A stretch of 64,000 bases of DNA. It comes from Dama dama (lineage: Eukaryota > Chordata > Mammalia > Artiodactyla > Cervidae). The notes under the pieces are model-generated. The model was not told the origin of the DNA, searched no databases, and worked only from the letters and a program-made list of their open reading frames with translations. Positions 1 through 11,859 of this stretch are shown one piece after another (the stretch's first letter is position 1; each line of letters begins with the position of its first letter). The translations under genes and the position numbers were made by a program. Where the stretch lies: the NCBI RefSeq assembly GCF_033118175.1, contig NC_083699.1, positions 45,915,001 through 45,979,000 of the forward strand. The letters run 5' to 3'.

Positions 1-186
1 TCACCTGCCAATGCAGGAGATGCAGGAGATGTGGGTTTGATCCCTGCGTGGGAAAGATCCCCTGGAAGAGGACATGACAACCCACTCCACTATGCTTACC
101 TGGAAAATCACATAGACAGAGGAGCCTGGAGGGCTGTAGTCCATGAGGTTGCAAAGAGTCAGACACTACTGAAGCGACTAAGTGTG
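1..186 (+). mobile_element. Bov-tA SINE, cut by the window edge
   Basis: Typical Bov-tA body: a GGTTTGATCCCTG box, a GGAAAGATCCCCTGG segment, GGAGCCTGGAGGGC and GCAAAGAGTCAGACA near the 3' end. It is followed directly by a (CA)n tract. The 5' end lies outside the window. Confidence 0.9.

Positions 187-190
<4 letters not shown>

Positions 191-230
<40 letters not shown>
191..230 (+). repeat. (CA)20 microsatellite at SINE tail
   Basis: Forty bases of uninterrupted CA directly after the Bov-tA 3' end, a common origin of ruminant microsatellites. Confidence 0.97.
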
Positions 231-232
<2 letters not shown>

Positions 233-392
233 GGGTGTTAGTTGCAGCACTCGGGATCTTTGATCTTTTGTTGCAGCACATGGAATCTTAGCATGTGAGC
301 TATTAGTTTTGGAATGTGGAATCTAGTTTCCTGTAGGCTCCCTACACTGGGAGCATGGGGTTTTAGACACTGGACCACCAGCAAGTTCTTGA
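233..392 (-). mobile_element. CHR/ART2-type tRNA SINE
   Basis: Contains GTTGCAGCA twice, GTGGAATCTAGTTTCCTG, then a degenerate form of the reverse-strand 5' end (ACTGGACCACCAG). It is diverged. Confidence 0.7.
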
Positions 393-679
393 GGTAGGTA
401 TTTTTATTCCCATTCTACACATGAAGAAACTGGAGACCAGATGATCACAAAATGGCAGGAACAATGACACCCCCATCTCCCAAGTCTTTGCTCTTATGGA
501 TTCCAGCATGGATGGAATTAGCTGCTCATAGGATGATACAATGGGAGAAAAGATAGAATGAAGACAAATCATGGAACATCTTGTTTGTGGATTCTGAGGT
601 GTTTTATTTAACATAGAGATGGAGGGGCACAGAAGTTTTCAGGAAGGGGAGGAACATGACGAGAAATGTGCTTTGAGAG

Positions 680-782
680 AGAGGACATATGTATATGTAG
701 AACTGAATCACTTTGCTGTACATCTGAAACAAACACAACATTGTTAAGCAACTATCCTTCAATAAAAGTTAAAAAAAAAACA
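680..782 (+). mobile_element. L1 3' end fragment
   Basis: Contains TTTGCTGTACATCTGAAAC, then AACACAACATTGT, CAATAAAAG and a short A tail: the 3' UTR end of artiodactyl L1. Confidence 0.7.
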
Positions 783-904
783 ACAATAATGTGCATCAAG
801 GTCACCCCTGTGGCCAGTGGGAGGGTGGACAGGAGATCACTTAGGAGGCGGCAACCATGACCCAGTCTTGGAAGGAGAATGACGGCTTGCCCCCAAGCTC
901 TGCT

Positions 905-1035
905 GACCAGAAAGTGTGGCTCCAAGACCAGTAGCCTTCGCATCACCTAGAGCTTGTCAACAATGCAGACTCTTGAGTCCCACCCAGACCTAAGGAATTT
1001 GAATTTACATGTTAACTTGATATCCAGGTCATTCT
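905..1035 (+). mobile_element. MER5-type hAT nonautonomous element, left part
   Basis: Diverged MER5A-like sequence (CATCACCTAGAGCTTGT, CAGACTCTTGAGTCCCACC, GAATTTACATG). It resumes after 1843, so it is split by the L1 insertion at 1036-1825. Confidence 0.55.
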
Positions 1036-1825
1036 TTTTTTTTTTTTTTTCCTTTATTTATTTATTTTTTCAGTGGGTTTTGTCATACATTGATATGAAT
1101 CAGCCATAGATTTACACGTATTCCCCATCCCGATCCCCCCTCCCACCTCCCTCTCCACCCGATTCCTCTGGGTCTTCCCAGCGCACCAGGCCCGAGCACT
1201 TGTCTCATGCATCCCACCTGGGCTGGTGATCTGTTTCACCATAGATAATATACATGCTGTTCTTTTGAAACATCCCACCCTCACCTTCTCCCACAGAGTC
1301 CAAAAGTCTGTTCTGTACTTCTGTGTCTCTTTTTCTGTTTTGCATATAGGGTTGTCGTTACCATCTTTCTAAATTCCATATATATGTGTTAGTATGCTGT
1401 AATGTTCCTTACCTTTCTGGCTTACTTCACTCTGTATAATGGGCTCCAGTTTCATCCATCTCATTAGAACTGGTTCAAATGAATTCTTTTTAACGGCCGA
1501 GTAATATTCCATGGTGTATATGTACCACAGCTTCCTTATCCATTCATCTGCTGATGGGCATCTAGGTTGCTTCCATGTCCTGGCTATTATAAACAGTGCT
1601 GCGATGAACATTGGGGTATACTTGTCTCTTTCAGATCTGGTTTCCTCGGTGTGTATGCCCAGCAGTGGGATTGCTGGGTCATATGGCAGTTCTATTTCCA
1701 GTTTTTCAAGAAATCTCCACACTGTTTTCCATAGCGGCTGTACACAGTTTGCATTCCCACCAACAGTGTAAGAGGGTTCCCTTTTCTCCACACCCTCTCC
1801 AGCATTTATTGCTTGTAGACTTTTG
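1036..1825 (-). mobile_element. Young 5'-truncated L1 (ORF2 C-terminus and 3' UTR)
   Basis: On the minus strand it runs from the L1 ORF2 C-terminal region, through the 3' UTR, to a poly(A) seen as a T run at 1036-1051. The remnant reading frame at 1369-1851 includes KLEIELPYDPAIPLLGIH and EYYSAVKKNSFE, typical of ORF2 C-termini. It is flanked by identical 17-bp duplications (1019-1035 and 1826-1842), so it is a bona fide target-primed insertion with both ends intact. Confidence 0.93.
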
Positions 1826-3724
1826 GATATCCAGGTCATTCTAATGCTCATGGAAATTTGACCAGCACTGTCAAAGAACTGGAGTTCTGCCTGGGGGTGG
1901 AGTAGGAGAAGGGGGAATGCTCTGCCAAGAAGGATACGCCATTTTGGGACAGCAGATCCCTCTGAGAATCAGAGGAAGGTCAAGGGTCCTTGTCCCAGGA
2001 AAAAGCGCCCATGATGACCAATGTTCACCTGCAACTTTAGGGCTTTCACAGAGCCCTGAAGAGCCTGAAGACCACGGGCTGAGTCTGTAAGGAATTCCCA
2101 AGTCTTAATTCATGAATAATTTAGTGGAGGAAGAGTAGCAAGGGGTTTATAATTTTAAAAAATATCCAAGTCTGAAGCCATGGGCTGCCATTCTAGAGGC
2201 CTCTTCAGAGCCTGGACAAGGCTTTGGTCACGGTGGCCAGGGCCAGGTCTCAGTTTCCATCCCACCCACCCGCCTTGCATTGTTCTCCAAATTCCCTGGT
2301 GACCTAAGCAGACACCCTGGAGCAGGCAACAAGGAGCAGCTTCCTCGAGCTGAACCAGGCCTGCTTGCCTGTCTGCCTGCTTTTCTTTAGTCCCAGAAAA
2401 GCCAAAATTAGTCTCACTTTTGTTTCTTTTCTCAGGAGCCTCTACATTGTATCTCAGGAAAGGATTATTGTGCTCTGGGGACCCTATCTTATCGTGGGGG
2501 AGGTGATGAGTGAAAGGAAAATGGTCTTTGACAAATTGGTTGAATTCGGGCAATCACATGACTTTCCAGTAATTGCCCACCACTGCTTCAGTGAGGCTAT
2601 TGTTTCAGCTCCCAAATATTTAGCCAAGTAGGAGGCTGGGGAGGGCTGGGGAGCCATCAGAGAGGTTTAAGAGCTTGATAATGTGGGGAAAGGACTTTTT
2701 GGGGGGAGATCCTCTGATATTTTGATGGAAATAGTGATACCCAGGAGACTCTGGCCCCCTGACTTCTTTATTACTGAGTTCTTTGGGGTTAAGCTGACAC
2801 CTTAGGATCACTTAGAGAATTTGGAGAGAGAGGGAAAGATTCCTTTGGAGGGGTGGAATCCAGAGGCCATGAGCATGTGAGCCTTGTATGATTGGGCAAT
2901 CACTTACCTCATGGCTGGACAGGCTGCCTCTCTGATGCCTCTGGAGCAATTTTACTTCTCACAATGAGCACTGCTCTGAAAAACAAAATCAGGCAGAGTG
3001 AGCCAGGGGGCAAAAGTGACTTGAACTGTCAGAGCTAAAGTTTTCACAGGAAAAATTCAAGGCACAATCAGGCATTTGCCCTCAGACAACTTTTCAAAAA
3101 TTCCTGCATCTCTGGGGAGAGAGAGAGCTCCTGTTGACCTCAGCCAGGCTTGCTCAGCTTGACATCAAGGGACATTTGGGAGATGAGGCCAGTGGCGGCG
3201 GCAGCATGTGAGAATGTTGTGTTATCGACGGGGAACACTTTTCCCCTGGGCTCATGCGGTCATCTGTCTGATATGCTTGTGGGTGGAGGTGGGCAGAGGG
3301 GAAGGGTGTGTCCAGTCACCGGCGACAGAAAACAGCCATGAGGTCATCGGAGTCCAAGGCTTTCCTCACTGACCGGTGGCAGCAATTGTCTTCCCAGCTT
3401 GCGTTCCCAGGGGTTCACCTCCGCTCCCATGGAGGGTTCTGATACTGGGATTTCTGCTTTGGACATATATTTTCTTCTATCCGATAGCCAGATAGGGGTT
3501 ATATTATTTGGCAAGAGATTTGAGTTTTAATGCTGAGAAGTGCACAGATGACAACTCCTTCCTGTCTCAGCCTTCCTGAGAAGCCCCCTTGCCTCGCATA
3601 AGCCCCTGCTTAGGCACCACTGTGTGGGCAGCCCTCTACCCTCTTTGCACACACCCTCCCCATGGGTCCCTTTCTTGGCATCTCATGAGGATTTGAGATT
3701 CCTCCCCTCTCTCCCACCCCCAGA

Positions 3725-4000
3725 TCTCCTGAATTTTAAAACTTGAGGATCTGTGTGATGGGCAGGCCCTGGTGATTCTGCTGCATTGAGTTTGGGAATC
3801 ATTCAGCCAGCTGATCTCGGGGACAGATTTAGCTCTGGCATTCTTGGATTGAAATGTTCTGCGGGATAGCAGGCTCCAGGGAGTAAGCCCCAGCCTCCCA
3901 CTGGCACAGTTGAGTTCTAATAATCATTAGCTCTCTGTCTTCTTACTTTAGTGATTCTTAACCCTGGCAGCATATCAGAATCATGTGTGGAATTTAAAAA
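3725..4000 (+). mobile_element. MER5-like fragments
   Basis: Two short pieces: one with TTTTAAAACTTGAGGATCTG and GGTGATTCTGCTGCA, the other with AGTGATTCTTAACCCTGGC and ATATCAGAATCATG. They match diverged MER5-type termini and body. The remaining sequence from 1.9 to 3.7 kb shows nothing I recognise. Confidence 0.45.
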
Positions 4001-4040
4001 AAATTACATATGATTTCTAAGCAGAGGGTAGATGTGGGGC

Positions 4041-4056
4041 GGGGGGGGGGGGGGGG
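4041..4056 (+). repeat. (G)16 homopolymer
   Basis: Sixteen G residues in a row, preceded by TGGGGC. Confidence 0.97.
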
Positions 4057-4639
4057 CAGTTCTCCTCTCTTCTCTAAAAAGCAGAAAAAAGGGCTTTATA
4101 AACCCCAGCAGTGGTTTCATCAGAAAGTTACCTGTTTGCACCTGCTAATCTCTTTGGGAATCTCCCTAATGAGGACCAGGCATTTGGGGCCACAGAGGAC
4201 AGACAGCCTTCTGAGCAAAGAGGGGCATGGGAACCCCATGATTTGCCCAAATGACTTCTTTTCAAAGAGTAGCCTTCTTAGGGAAAGGGATGTGCTCAGA
4301 TGCTTTAGGTTCCAAGAAGATCAAAGAAACCTCGGACCCTTGGGTAGATAGTTGCAGGGAAGGAGGTAGGAAAGGCAATTCTGGCTCTGCCAGCTGGTGG
4401 GGCTGGAACCGGGTCTGACTCAGCATTGTGGAGCCAGCTGGTGTCCTGGGAGGAGGCTGTGGAGGCGAACTGCTGTATTAGGAGACCACAGTTAGCAAAG
4501 GGGAAGGCAGTGGTTCCCTCTCCAAGGGCTAGGGCTGGGCCTGAAAAGCTGCTGGGAGCATCGGGGCACCAGTTGAGGCGGCGGCAGGACCAGCGTCCAA
4601 TAGTGACACCATGAGGCAGCTAGCAGACACAGCACAAGT

Positions 4640-5000
4640 CGTGATATATGCTAATATTTCTTTGGTGTGGTTAAATCAGCACCGATCTAAGTGCCAAGCC
4701 CTTATTCATTCCTTTAATAACAGCTCTGTGAGGGAGTTATTATCACCCTTTTGTAAAGAAAAGGAAATTGAGGCACGGAGGTTATAAGAGAGTAGCCAGC
4801 AGGCTGTGAACTGGGCAGTCTGGCTCCAGAGCCCACATCCTTAACTGCCAGACAGGCCTCGCTGCCTCCATAACATTAGCCACTGTTTCCTGAGTGCTTA
4901 CTACATGCTATTAGTTCTCTGTGCTCACCACTATCTTATGAGGTAGGAGCTGGTTTTCTTCCCATTTCACAGATAAGGAAAGTGAGGTTCACAGAAGATT
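4640..5000 (+). mobile_element. Two MIR-like SINE fragments
   Basis: Phrases such as AACAGCTCTGTGAGGGAGTT with GAAAATTGAGGC-like sequence, and then CTTATGAGGTAGGAGC with CCCATTTCACAGATAAGG, are typical of the MIR core and 3' part. Confidence 0.6.
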
Positions 5001-5224
5001 TATTAGTGGACTGCTCATCATTATTCTCTCCCATTCTGGGAATGAAGGCCAGCCTAATCCCACCTAATCTCACCATGGTTCCTCTGTTTTTGGGAACTTC
5101 TAAGCCTTTAGGATTCTTAGAAAACTGCAGTTAAGTGAGACTCTCGACTAGGGGATCCTAGGTCTCTTGCAATAAAACAAGTGCGGTCTTTAAAGGGGAA
5201 CTGGAAAAACAAAAGTGAGACAAT

Positions 5225-5385
5225 ATTTTTACCTCCAAGCAGATCACACCAATTTCAGGAGTCCTGCCCCAGATTTACTGAATGAGACTGCATGAAGGAT
5301 GGGGCCAGGAAATGTGAGTTGAAAACAAAACCAAAAACAAACCACAGGTGATGCTGGTGCGCAGTCAGGGCTGAGAATTACTGCC
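5225..5385 (+). mobile_element. MER5-type element
   Basis: Contains CAGGAGTCCTGCCCCAGATTTACTGAATGAGAC, quoted here only as its two halves CAGGAGTCCTGCCCC and ACTGAATGAGAC, then ACAGGTGATGCTGGTGC and GGGCTGAGAATTACTGCC. The order matches diverged MER5A. Confidence 0.55.
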
Positions 5386-6089
5386 TTTATTTCACAGTAG
5401 TATTTTACATCCTCAATGACCCAGCAGCAGTGGTTTCAGGAACTGTTTCTAGTTTCCAAATCCTCCTGCTTAGAAGGAAGCTGCGGGTGGGAGCTGACTA
5501 GAGGGAAGGAGCTGGCTAAAGACTGGGGGCAGAGAAGCCAAGCCCAGGAGGCCCAACACTCACAACCACGTGCTCTGTGTTCATGCCCTCTGCTGTCCTT
5601 CTGTACTTGGAAACCAGTCTGTTGAAAGACAGTCTCAAATGTCTTATCCTTGGTGAACACTTCTCCTGTCCAGCTGGCCCTCCTGGCCTTGCTGCCACGA
5701 AGGCTTGCACCCTGGGAGACCCAGCACAACACTCCTTCTGTGTTCTCCCCGCACCAGGCAAGACATGCTGGCAGGACTGGGTAATTTTTCACCTGCTCCC
5801 TGGCCCAGCAGGGTGTTTGAGACATAGTCCATTCTCAGAAGTGCTAGCTGACTGAGCAGAAGAGAAAGGAGGAAGGGAAGGGTGAAGACAGAGGGATGGG
5901 GAAGCCAGAAAGGGCCAAGTGCTGAGCAAGGATGGAGGATGGCCAGCGAAATTGTATTTAGGGCTGACCCCTTGAGCATTTGTGATCTCTGTTTGGACCC
6001 ATGGCATACGCCAGTCTAGGCTATCTCCTGGCCACCCAGGAACTGTGGGCAGAGGACCGACAGAGTTAGGAAAAATTTTATGACTTCAC

Positions 6090-6200
6090 CAAGAAGCATG
6101 ACTTACTTGTGTGGATGCTTCTACTAACCCTAGGAGATAAGTAGGGTAGATGTTAATAACCTCATTTTATATCTGAGGAAATGAAGGATCAGGAAGCTAA
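6090..6200 (+). mobile_element. MIR-like fragment
   Basis: TAACCTCATTTTATATCTGAGGAAATGAAGG is MIR-like (key part ATCTGAGGAAATGAAGG). It lies immediately before a CHR SINE. Confidence 0.45.
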
Positions 6201-6205
6201 AAAAC

Positions 6206-6322
6206 AGGGATTTTCCTGGAGGTCCAGTGGTTAGGATTTTGCACTTTCACTGCAGGGGACCAGAGTTCAGTCCCTGGTTGGGGAACTGAGATCCTGCATG
6301 CTACATGCAAAAAAAAAAAAGG
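6206..6322 (+). mobile_element. CHR-type tRNA SINE
   Basis: Starts with GGGATTTTCCTGGAGGTCC, contains GTTCAGTCCCTGGTTGGGG and ends in an A run. Confidence 0.85.
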
Positions 6323-6965
6323 AAAAGAAAGTTAACTAATATGTTCAAGGTCACATGACCAATAAGCAGAGGATGGGATAATCCAAATTCCTTGCTAGTT
6401 CAAAAGTAGCTTAGATTCTTAAAATTGGAAGAGCCCTGGAATATCATCTGACCCATCTCTAGTCAGTAATGCCCCTTCCCCAAAACACTTCAGAGGAGGG
6501 GTGATGGAGCTGTGTGGGATAACTTTTAGTACCAGGGAACTCCTTGCCTCCACTGCAGCTGGGACAGAACCATAGGCAAGTTCTTTTTGCACCAGCTCAA
6601 TCCTCTCCTCCTGAAGATCAGCCAAAGGCATGGCTCCCTTTCCACTCTGTCCACTCTGCTCTACTGCCCCTGAGATGCCAAGGCTGACATCCAGGACTGA
6701 GTGGGGGCCCTCCTGTGTGGCGCGCTGACAGAGGGCCACCCATGCTCACTCAGCCAGGACAGCGACTCAGCCGGAACAATGTGGATGAGTCACGACTTGC
6801 CTATGGGGATCTATTTCCCAGTTACAGTATATCAAAGAGGCAACATTCTCAGCCACTCTCTGCCTGTTCAGGAGAAGTTAGAGCATCTCAAAGCATCTCC
6901 ATCCTGCCTCCTCAGAAGTTGGAAAGGTTTTACTCATACAACCTCATAATAAAAATGTACTCAAG

Positions 6966-7084
6966 GTGGGAGAGAGGCTCAGGAGGGAGGGGATATATGA
7001 ATATGGCTGATTCACATTGTTGTATGGCGGAATCCAACACAACATTGTAAAGCAATCATCTTCTAATTAAACATAAAATTTTAA
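6966..7084 (+). mobile_element. Short L1 3' end insertion with target duplication
   Basis: About 120 bp of L1 3' terminus (CACAACATTGTAAAGCAATC). It is flanked by near-identical direct repeats AAAATGTACTCAAGG (just before 6966) and AAAATGTACTCAGGG (from about 7085). Confidence 0.75.
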
Positions 7085-7939
7085 AAAATGTACTCAGGGT
7101 CTAAAAGACATCCAGGTGAGTTTGGCCTGAAGAGGAGGGAAAGCTACAAAAGAAATTGCTTCATGCTTAGGGAGTCATGATAATGACTGACAGTTCGATG
7201 GCCTTTGGGAGTTGAAAAACCCTTTCATGGTTTGTTTTTGGGTTTTGCAACCTATCAGTAAGGCAGATGGGAGAAAAGGAAATAATTTTGTGTCTGTGTG
7301 TGCAAACAAGAATAAGAGAATCGGTCCCTGAGCTGGCGAGTGGTGGTATCAGGACTTGCCCCCAGGCCTTCTGGGTCTGAGGTCACTGACTTTGGCCAGA
7401 GTAAGCCCTTGAGGGACCACCCAGGTGCTGACAGTACCAGGCTCACATGTGCTGCCGCTCAGGCTCAGCGCCAGCCACTCCCACTGGGACTGGTGGCAGC
7501 ACTTCTGAGTCTGGCGCTTTATTGCATACTATCTTATCTCAATAGGAAAAGGCAATTCAGGGGAAGAATTTCCTTGTCACCGTGCTCCCAGCTTTCCATT
7601 GTTCAGCTTTCTCAGCCCTGGTTCATCCCCTGGATCTGACAATTACTCATATCCATGGAGGTGCCTTATCAGGGCTGTCTAAGATACAGGGCCTATTTTT
7701 CTCTCAGTACCAGATAAACTGGAATCTGTTCACCCTTTATGGCCTGATATCATCCCACAATCAGCCAGCTCAGAAGCCAGTTTGCACAGGGAAGCTGCTT
7801 GAACAGCAGTCTCTAGTAATCCAGTAGTTTCCTTCACAAAGCCCTAGAATTTCAGGGTCCTCTACAGGCCAGGGTGATGGAGAGCCACCTCTTGGTGAAG
7901 CTGACTGTGAGAGTCTTCACTCCTGTACTTCCGCCCTCA

Positions 7940-8240
7940 AATTTTACTCTGAAAAACTTCCAACCTACAGAAAAGTTGCAAGAATGACATGATGCACATG
8001 CTTATACTATTCACCTGGATTCATCAGTTGACCCCATCTCATCACGTTTGTTTTACCTTTCATATATAGCTGAACAATACATACTTTTTCTTGTCTGACC
8101 ATTTCAAAGTGGCCAAATCATGATGCTTCTCTCCTAAATAGCTGGCATGTCTATCTGAAGAATAGGGGGTTCTTCTACACAACCATAATACTATTACCAC
8201 TCTGAAGAAAATGAAATAATAATGTTAGCTAATATGCAGC
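7940..8240 (+). mobile_element. Ancient L1 3' UTR fragment
   Basis: Contains CCTACAGAAAAGTTGCAAGA, CACCTGGATTCATCAGTTGA and CACAACCATAATACTATTAC, phrases of mammalian-wide L1M 3' ends. Confidence 0.5.
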
Positions 8241-9289
8241 ACACGCTCCAATGTCCTCGATCTTGGTAATATGAACTTCATATCCTGGTTAAGGTGATAT
8301 CCTCACATCGCCCCCACAGTAATATGCAGATTTCATCATTGTACAGGGATCCATTTCCATTTGTAATTAATAGAGTAATTAGCAGGGTGTGATGAAATAA
8401 AATCTCTTTTAAGACAGGACAAGAAAACTTAAACATAAAATCCTCTCTCTGCATCCAGTTGCAACTCCTCCCTCTCCTTAATGTGCAGTGAGTATCTGCA
8501 ATACACATACACCAGAACTTCCCAATGATGGGAGTGCCTCTTAACTGTAAAGTTCACTTTTACCCTTGTTTCCAACACTAGTTATGTAAATTCCTTGAAG
8601 ATCTGCATTTTTTGCCAAATTTCCCAAATTTCTGTAGTGGGTCGTGCTAACTTTAAGCCCACTTTGCACAAGTTTACCTGGACTACGTAAACTTGGTGAA
8701 CTTTATGTAAAACATTAGTATGTCATTTTGATGTATTTACTGTCCTTTGTTTTAAGAATGACTTCTAACAGAAGAACAGCTCTCAGAGCTTTCTGAGAGT
8801 CTGTTTCCTGGGTTATAATCTTCAGTTTGGTTCAAATAAAATTCCCTTATTTTCTTCTTAGGTCGATTGTTAACTGAATTTTCATACACAAGAGGTACTT
8901 TGTAACCCTGTGAATATCTTCTCATGAGTTTTTAGCAATTATTGAGGTCCTTGCCTGTCAAATATTATTATGATGGATCACTTTGTTTTTAACCCCCCCA
9001 AAAATATTCATTATGAAAAAGGTATAAAATACTGAAAAGTATAATGAAAGTATAATTTCTACATCCACACAGAGAGCAAGATGAAAATACATGCACAACG
9101 CATAGTTACTTATAAGCTTCCTCTTCTAATATTTACTTCCTCTTCTAATATTTACATGAATGTTATTTGGGGGAGCATATAGGTATTTATAACTTTCTTC
9201 AGTTTATTTTGTATAATTATATGATAAACAATACTAATTTTAAAAGTTTATAATATTCTGTAACAACCTATGGGGAAAGAATCTGAAAA

Positions 9290-9382
9290 GGAATCTGAAA
9301 GTAAATCTGATTTACTTTATTGTACAACTGAAACTAACACAACATTGTAAATCAACTATACTCCGATAAAAAATTTTCTAAA
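9290..9382 (+). mobile_element. L1 3' end fragment
   Basis: TGTACAACTGAAACTAACAC and CATTGTAAATCAACTATAC, the same family of 3' ends as at 680-782. Confidence 0.7.
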
Positions 9383-9505
9383 TGTTAATGAAGCACCAAA
9401 AAGTATTAAAAAGCATAACATTTACAAATATATCCATGACAGTTACTTATGTATATTAAAATATATATTTTTTCATATGCCTCTTTTCTTATTCATACTA
9501 AAGAA

Positions 9506-9718
9506 AGTGAAAGTGTTAGTCGCTCAGTCGTGTCTGACTCTTTGCAACCCCATATACTGTGGCCCACCAGGCTCCTCTGTCCATGGAATTCTCCAGGCAA
9601 GAATACTGGAGTGGGTTGCCATTTTCTTCTCCAGGGGATCTTCCTGACCCAGGGATCGAACCCACATCTCCTGCATTGTAGGTGGATTCTTTACCATCTG
9701 AGCCACCAGGGGGCTCAA
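9506..9718 (-). mobile_element. Bov-tA SINE, near full length
   Basis: The reverse-strand order is complete: GTCGCTCAGTCGTGTCTGAC, the GGCAAGAATACTGGAGTGGG segment, GGATCGAACCC and CTGAGCCACCAGGG. A poly(A) tract (9734-9757) lies beside it. Confidence 0.93.
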
Positions 9719-10538
9719 ACTACAGAACTCTCAAAAAAAAAAAAAAAAAAAAAAAAAATCTGTCCTTTTAGTCTTCCCGCCTTGCTTTTAAACAACAACT
9801 AGGCTTTCATATTTTCTCAGGGGCTCTCTCCTGTCTGTTTTCCCTGGTTTGAGAATCATTGCTATCTGGTCTCCCTTTATTGTTCTTTGGTCTTGAGGGA
9901 TGTGATGATCAGCAACGAGCTGGAACTACAGCAGCTGCTTGAGCCAAGGGATTTCTCTTGAAACCAAAGGTTTATGCTGCAAACTTGAAAGGGAAGAGAA
10001 TTTAGGGGGAAATATTTTTAAACTGGGGAATGTATTCAACTGCTTCTACAGTAAAGAAACCACTACTACAAGAATCCACATAGTCCCCTTACTATAGAAA
10101 GTCTCATAAAAAGACTCTTTTGATATTGTCAGTGAACAATGTTTTAAAAATAACTGCTAATAATGGCACACTCTCTTGGATTCTCCTTTTGTTGCCTGAC
10201 ATTGTCTTCTGCAGATTTTTCTTTTCATGTTAGAACTGGGAATTCAAGTTGTGAGAATGAGCAAGCCACTCAGGCACTGAACTAGGTGATTTCAAGGTAA
10301 TTCAGATCTGTTCCTCTGTGGTCTTCTAGGTCTAATACCCAAATAGTGTTTGTTCATCAAAGTATAATGTTTAATCTTTCCAAACAAGTGGGGTTTTGAG
10401 GCTTTATCACTTTTGCGCCTGTTTTAAATACATTTATGAAAACATCTCACACAAATAGAAAGGCTTTAAAAGTAATTTCCTTAGGGCAATGTTCTCAAAG
10501 GATCACTTGAGGAGCTTGTTAAAGATTCCCAGACCCTG

Positions 10539-10677
10539 GGACTTCCCTGGTGGTCCAGTGGTTAAGACTCTGCACTTCCAAGCAGGGGGCTCCATGTCTG
10601 GTGGAACTAAGATCCTGCATAACTCAGTGCTGCAAAAAACAAACAAACAAAAACAAATGAACAAAAAACAAACCCCC
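10539..10677 (+). mobile_element. CHR-type SINE inserted in a MER5 element
   Basis: GGACTTCCCTGGTGGTCCAG start and A-rich tail. It is flanked by an 18-bp duplication with one mismatch (10521-10538 and 10678-10695). The surrounding 10490-10780 is a diverged MER5-type element. Confidence 0.88.
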
Positions 10678-11619
10678 AAAGATTCCCAGGCCCTGCCCAG
10701 ATCTAGGAAATCACTGGGGTGGAGCCTAAGAGCCTATTATTTGAACAAATATCACACACCCCAGAGCTTTAGGACATACATATTCCACAGTGCACTTGCT
10801 GATCAGAAAGAAAGGCCTATGGGATAGCTCTTCTCACATGAGATCAGGCTGTCCTTGGGAAAGACAGTGGCAGCTGCAGTGCAGGAGAGCCCTTTTTCCG
10901 GTTGTGGGTTTAGAAAATCTCTGAGACTTGCATTGGAGATGCTCCAAGTACTAGGACACCTGCAGGAGAGATAAAAGGATGAGGGTCAAGGTCAAGTCCA
11001 GAGCCCAGGCAGGACTAGCTAGGCTGCTCTGAGAGCAGATGCGACCTGTTGCAGGCAGGACTTAGAAGCTGGAGGCTAGATCAAGAAAAACAGCAAGAGG
11101 AAAGGGCCCTGGCACAAAAGATTCCACAGTACAAGCAGGATGTAAAGACAGTTTTGACAAACAGTTGTCAACATCCCATGGTGTCTCATTAGCTTGTACT
11201 TAATGGAAGTTGGAGATAATCTAGCCAAGAAAAACAAAACAAAAACAGTATAACCTTGGACGCTTACAGCTGGAAAGCACATTTGAAATCAAACCCAAAG
11301 GAGAAAACTGCTAGAACAAACAAAGCAGTCTTTAAAAAAAAAAAAAAAAAGAGTGGGTGGGTGGACCATTGCGGGCAGAAGGGAGGAGCAGGGCACGATG
11401 TTTTCCTTTACAAGCTTTTTGTTACAATCTGATTCTCTTTTTAAAAACCGTGTACCTGTACTATTTAAAAAAAACACCGTATCTTAAATATATTTAAAAA
11501 CAGAATCTGCTCTGCAGTACACCCTAAAGGATGCTGAACGACCTCAAATACTTTGAGAATGGTAATCTCGTGATTATCCCCTTACAAAACAAGCGGTGTG
11601 AAATGTACCCCAGGAGCCG

Positions 11620-11850
11620 TCCTCTGCAGTTCCCCCAAGGCCCGGGCGCGGCGGCGGAGAGGTAGGAAGCCGCATACAGCCGGGACTGCGGGGCCGGCAC
11701 ATGCAGGATTCGCGACTAGCGTCGGGCGGTGGCTGCACAGTGCGCACGCGCCGAGGCGCACAGGCCCTCTCTTCCCGGAAGTTGGCGGGCGGTGGTTTGA
11801 ATGGATCGCAGGCTGCCGGGGTCTGGCAGAATCCCAGAGGGAAAGGTAGC
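11620..11850. promoter_or_regulatory. Isolated CpG island with ETS and NRF1-like sites (cryptic promoter)
   Basis: About two dozen CpG dinucleotides occur between 11641 and 11820, in otherwise CpG-poor DNA. The island contains a perfect ETS/GABP core CCGGAAGT at 11775-11782 and TGCGCACGCGC at 11741-11751, one base from the NRF1 consensus. It lies about 3.5 kb beyond the TMEM44 stop codon. Plus-strand donor-like sequences follow (GAGAG|GTAGGAAG near 11660, AAAG|GTAGCAAG near 11845). It may drive a TMEM44 antisense or downstream lncRNA. Direction and transcript are not shown by the sequence. Confidence 0.6.
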
Positions 11851-11859
11851 AAGTAGGAG

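Noticed and set aside
191..230. CRISPR-like array or other spaced repeats
   Set aside because: The repetitive tracts are simple CA, TG and TCTA microsatellites or SINE copies. There are no regular repeat-spacer units.
9524..9718. 64-codon frame MSPLVAQMVKNPPTMQEM and similar short frames elsewhere
   Set aside because: A well-known spurious translation of Bov-tA SINEs, not a gene.
11598..11849. 83-codon plus-strand frame in the 11.7-kb CpG island
   Set aside because: Arg/Ala/Pro-rich translation typical of CpG islands, with no recognisable family. The region is reported as a promoter, not a gene.
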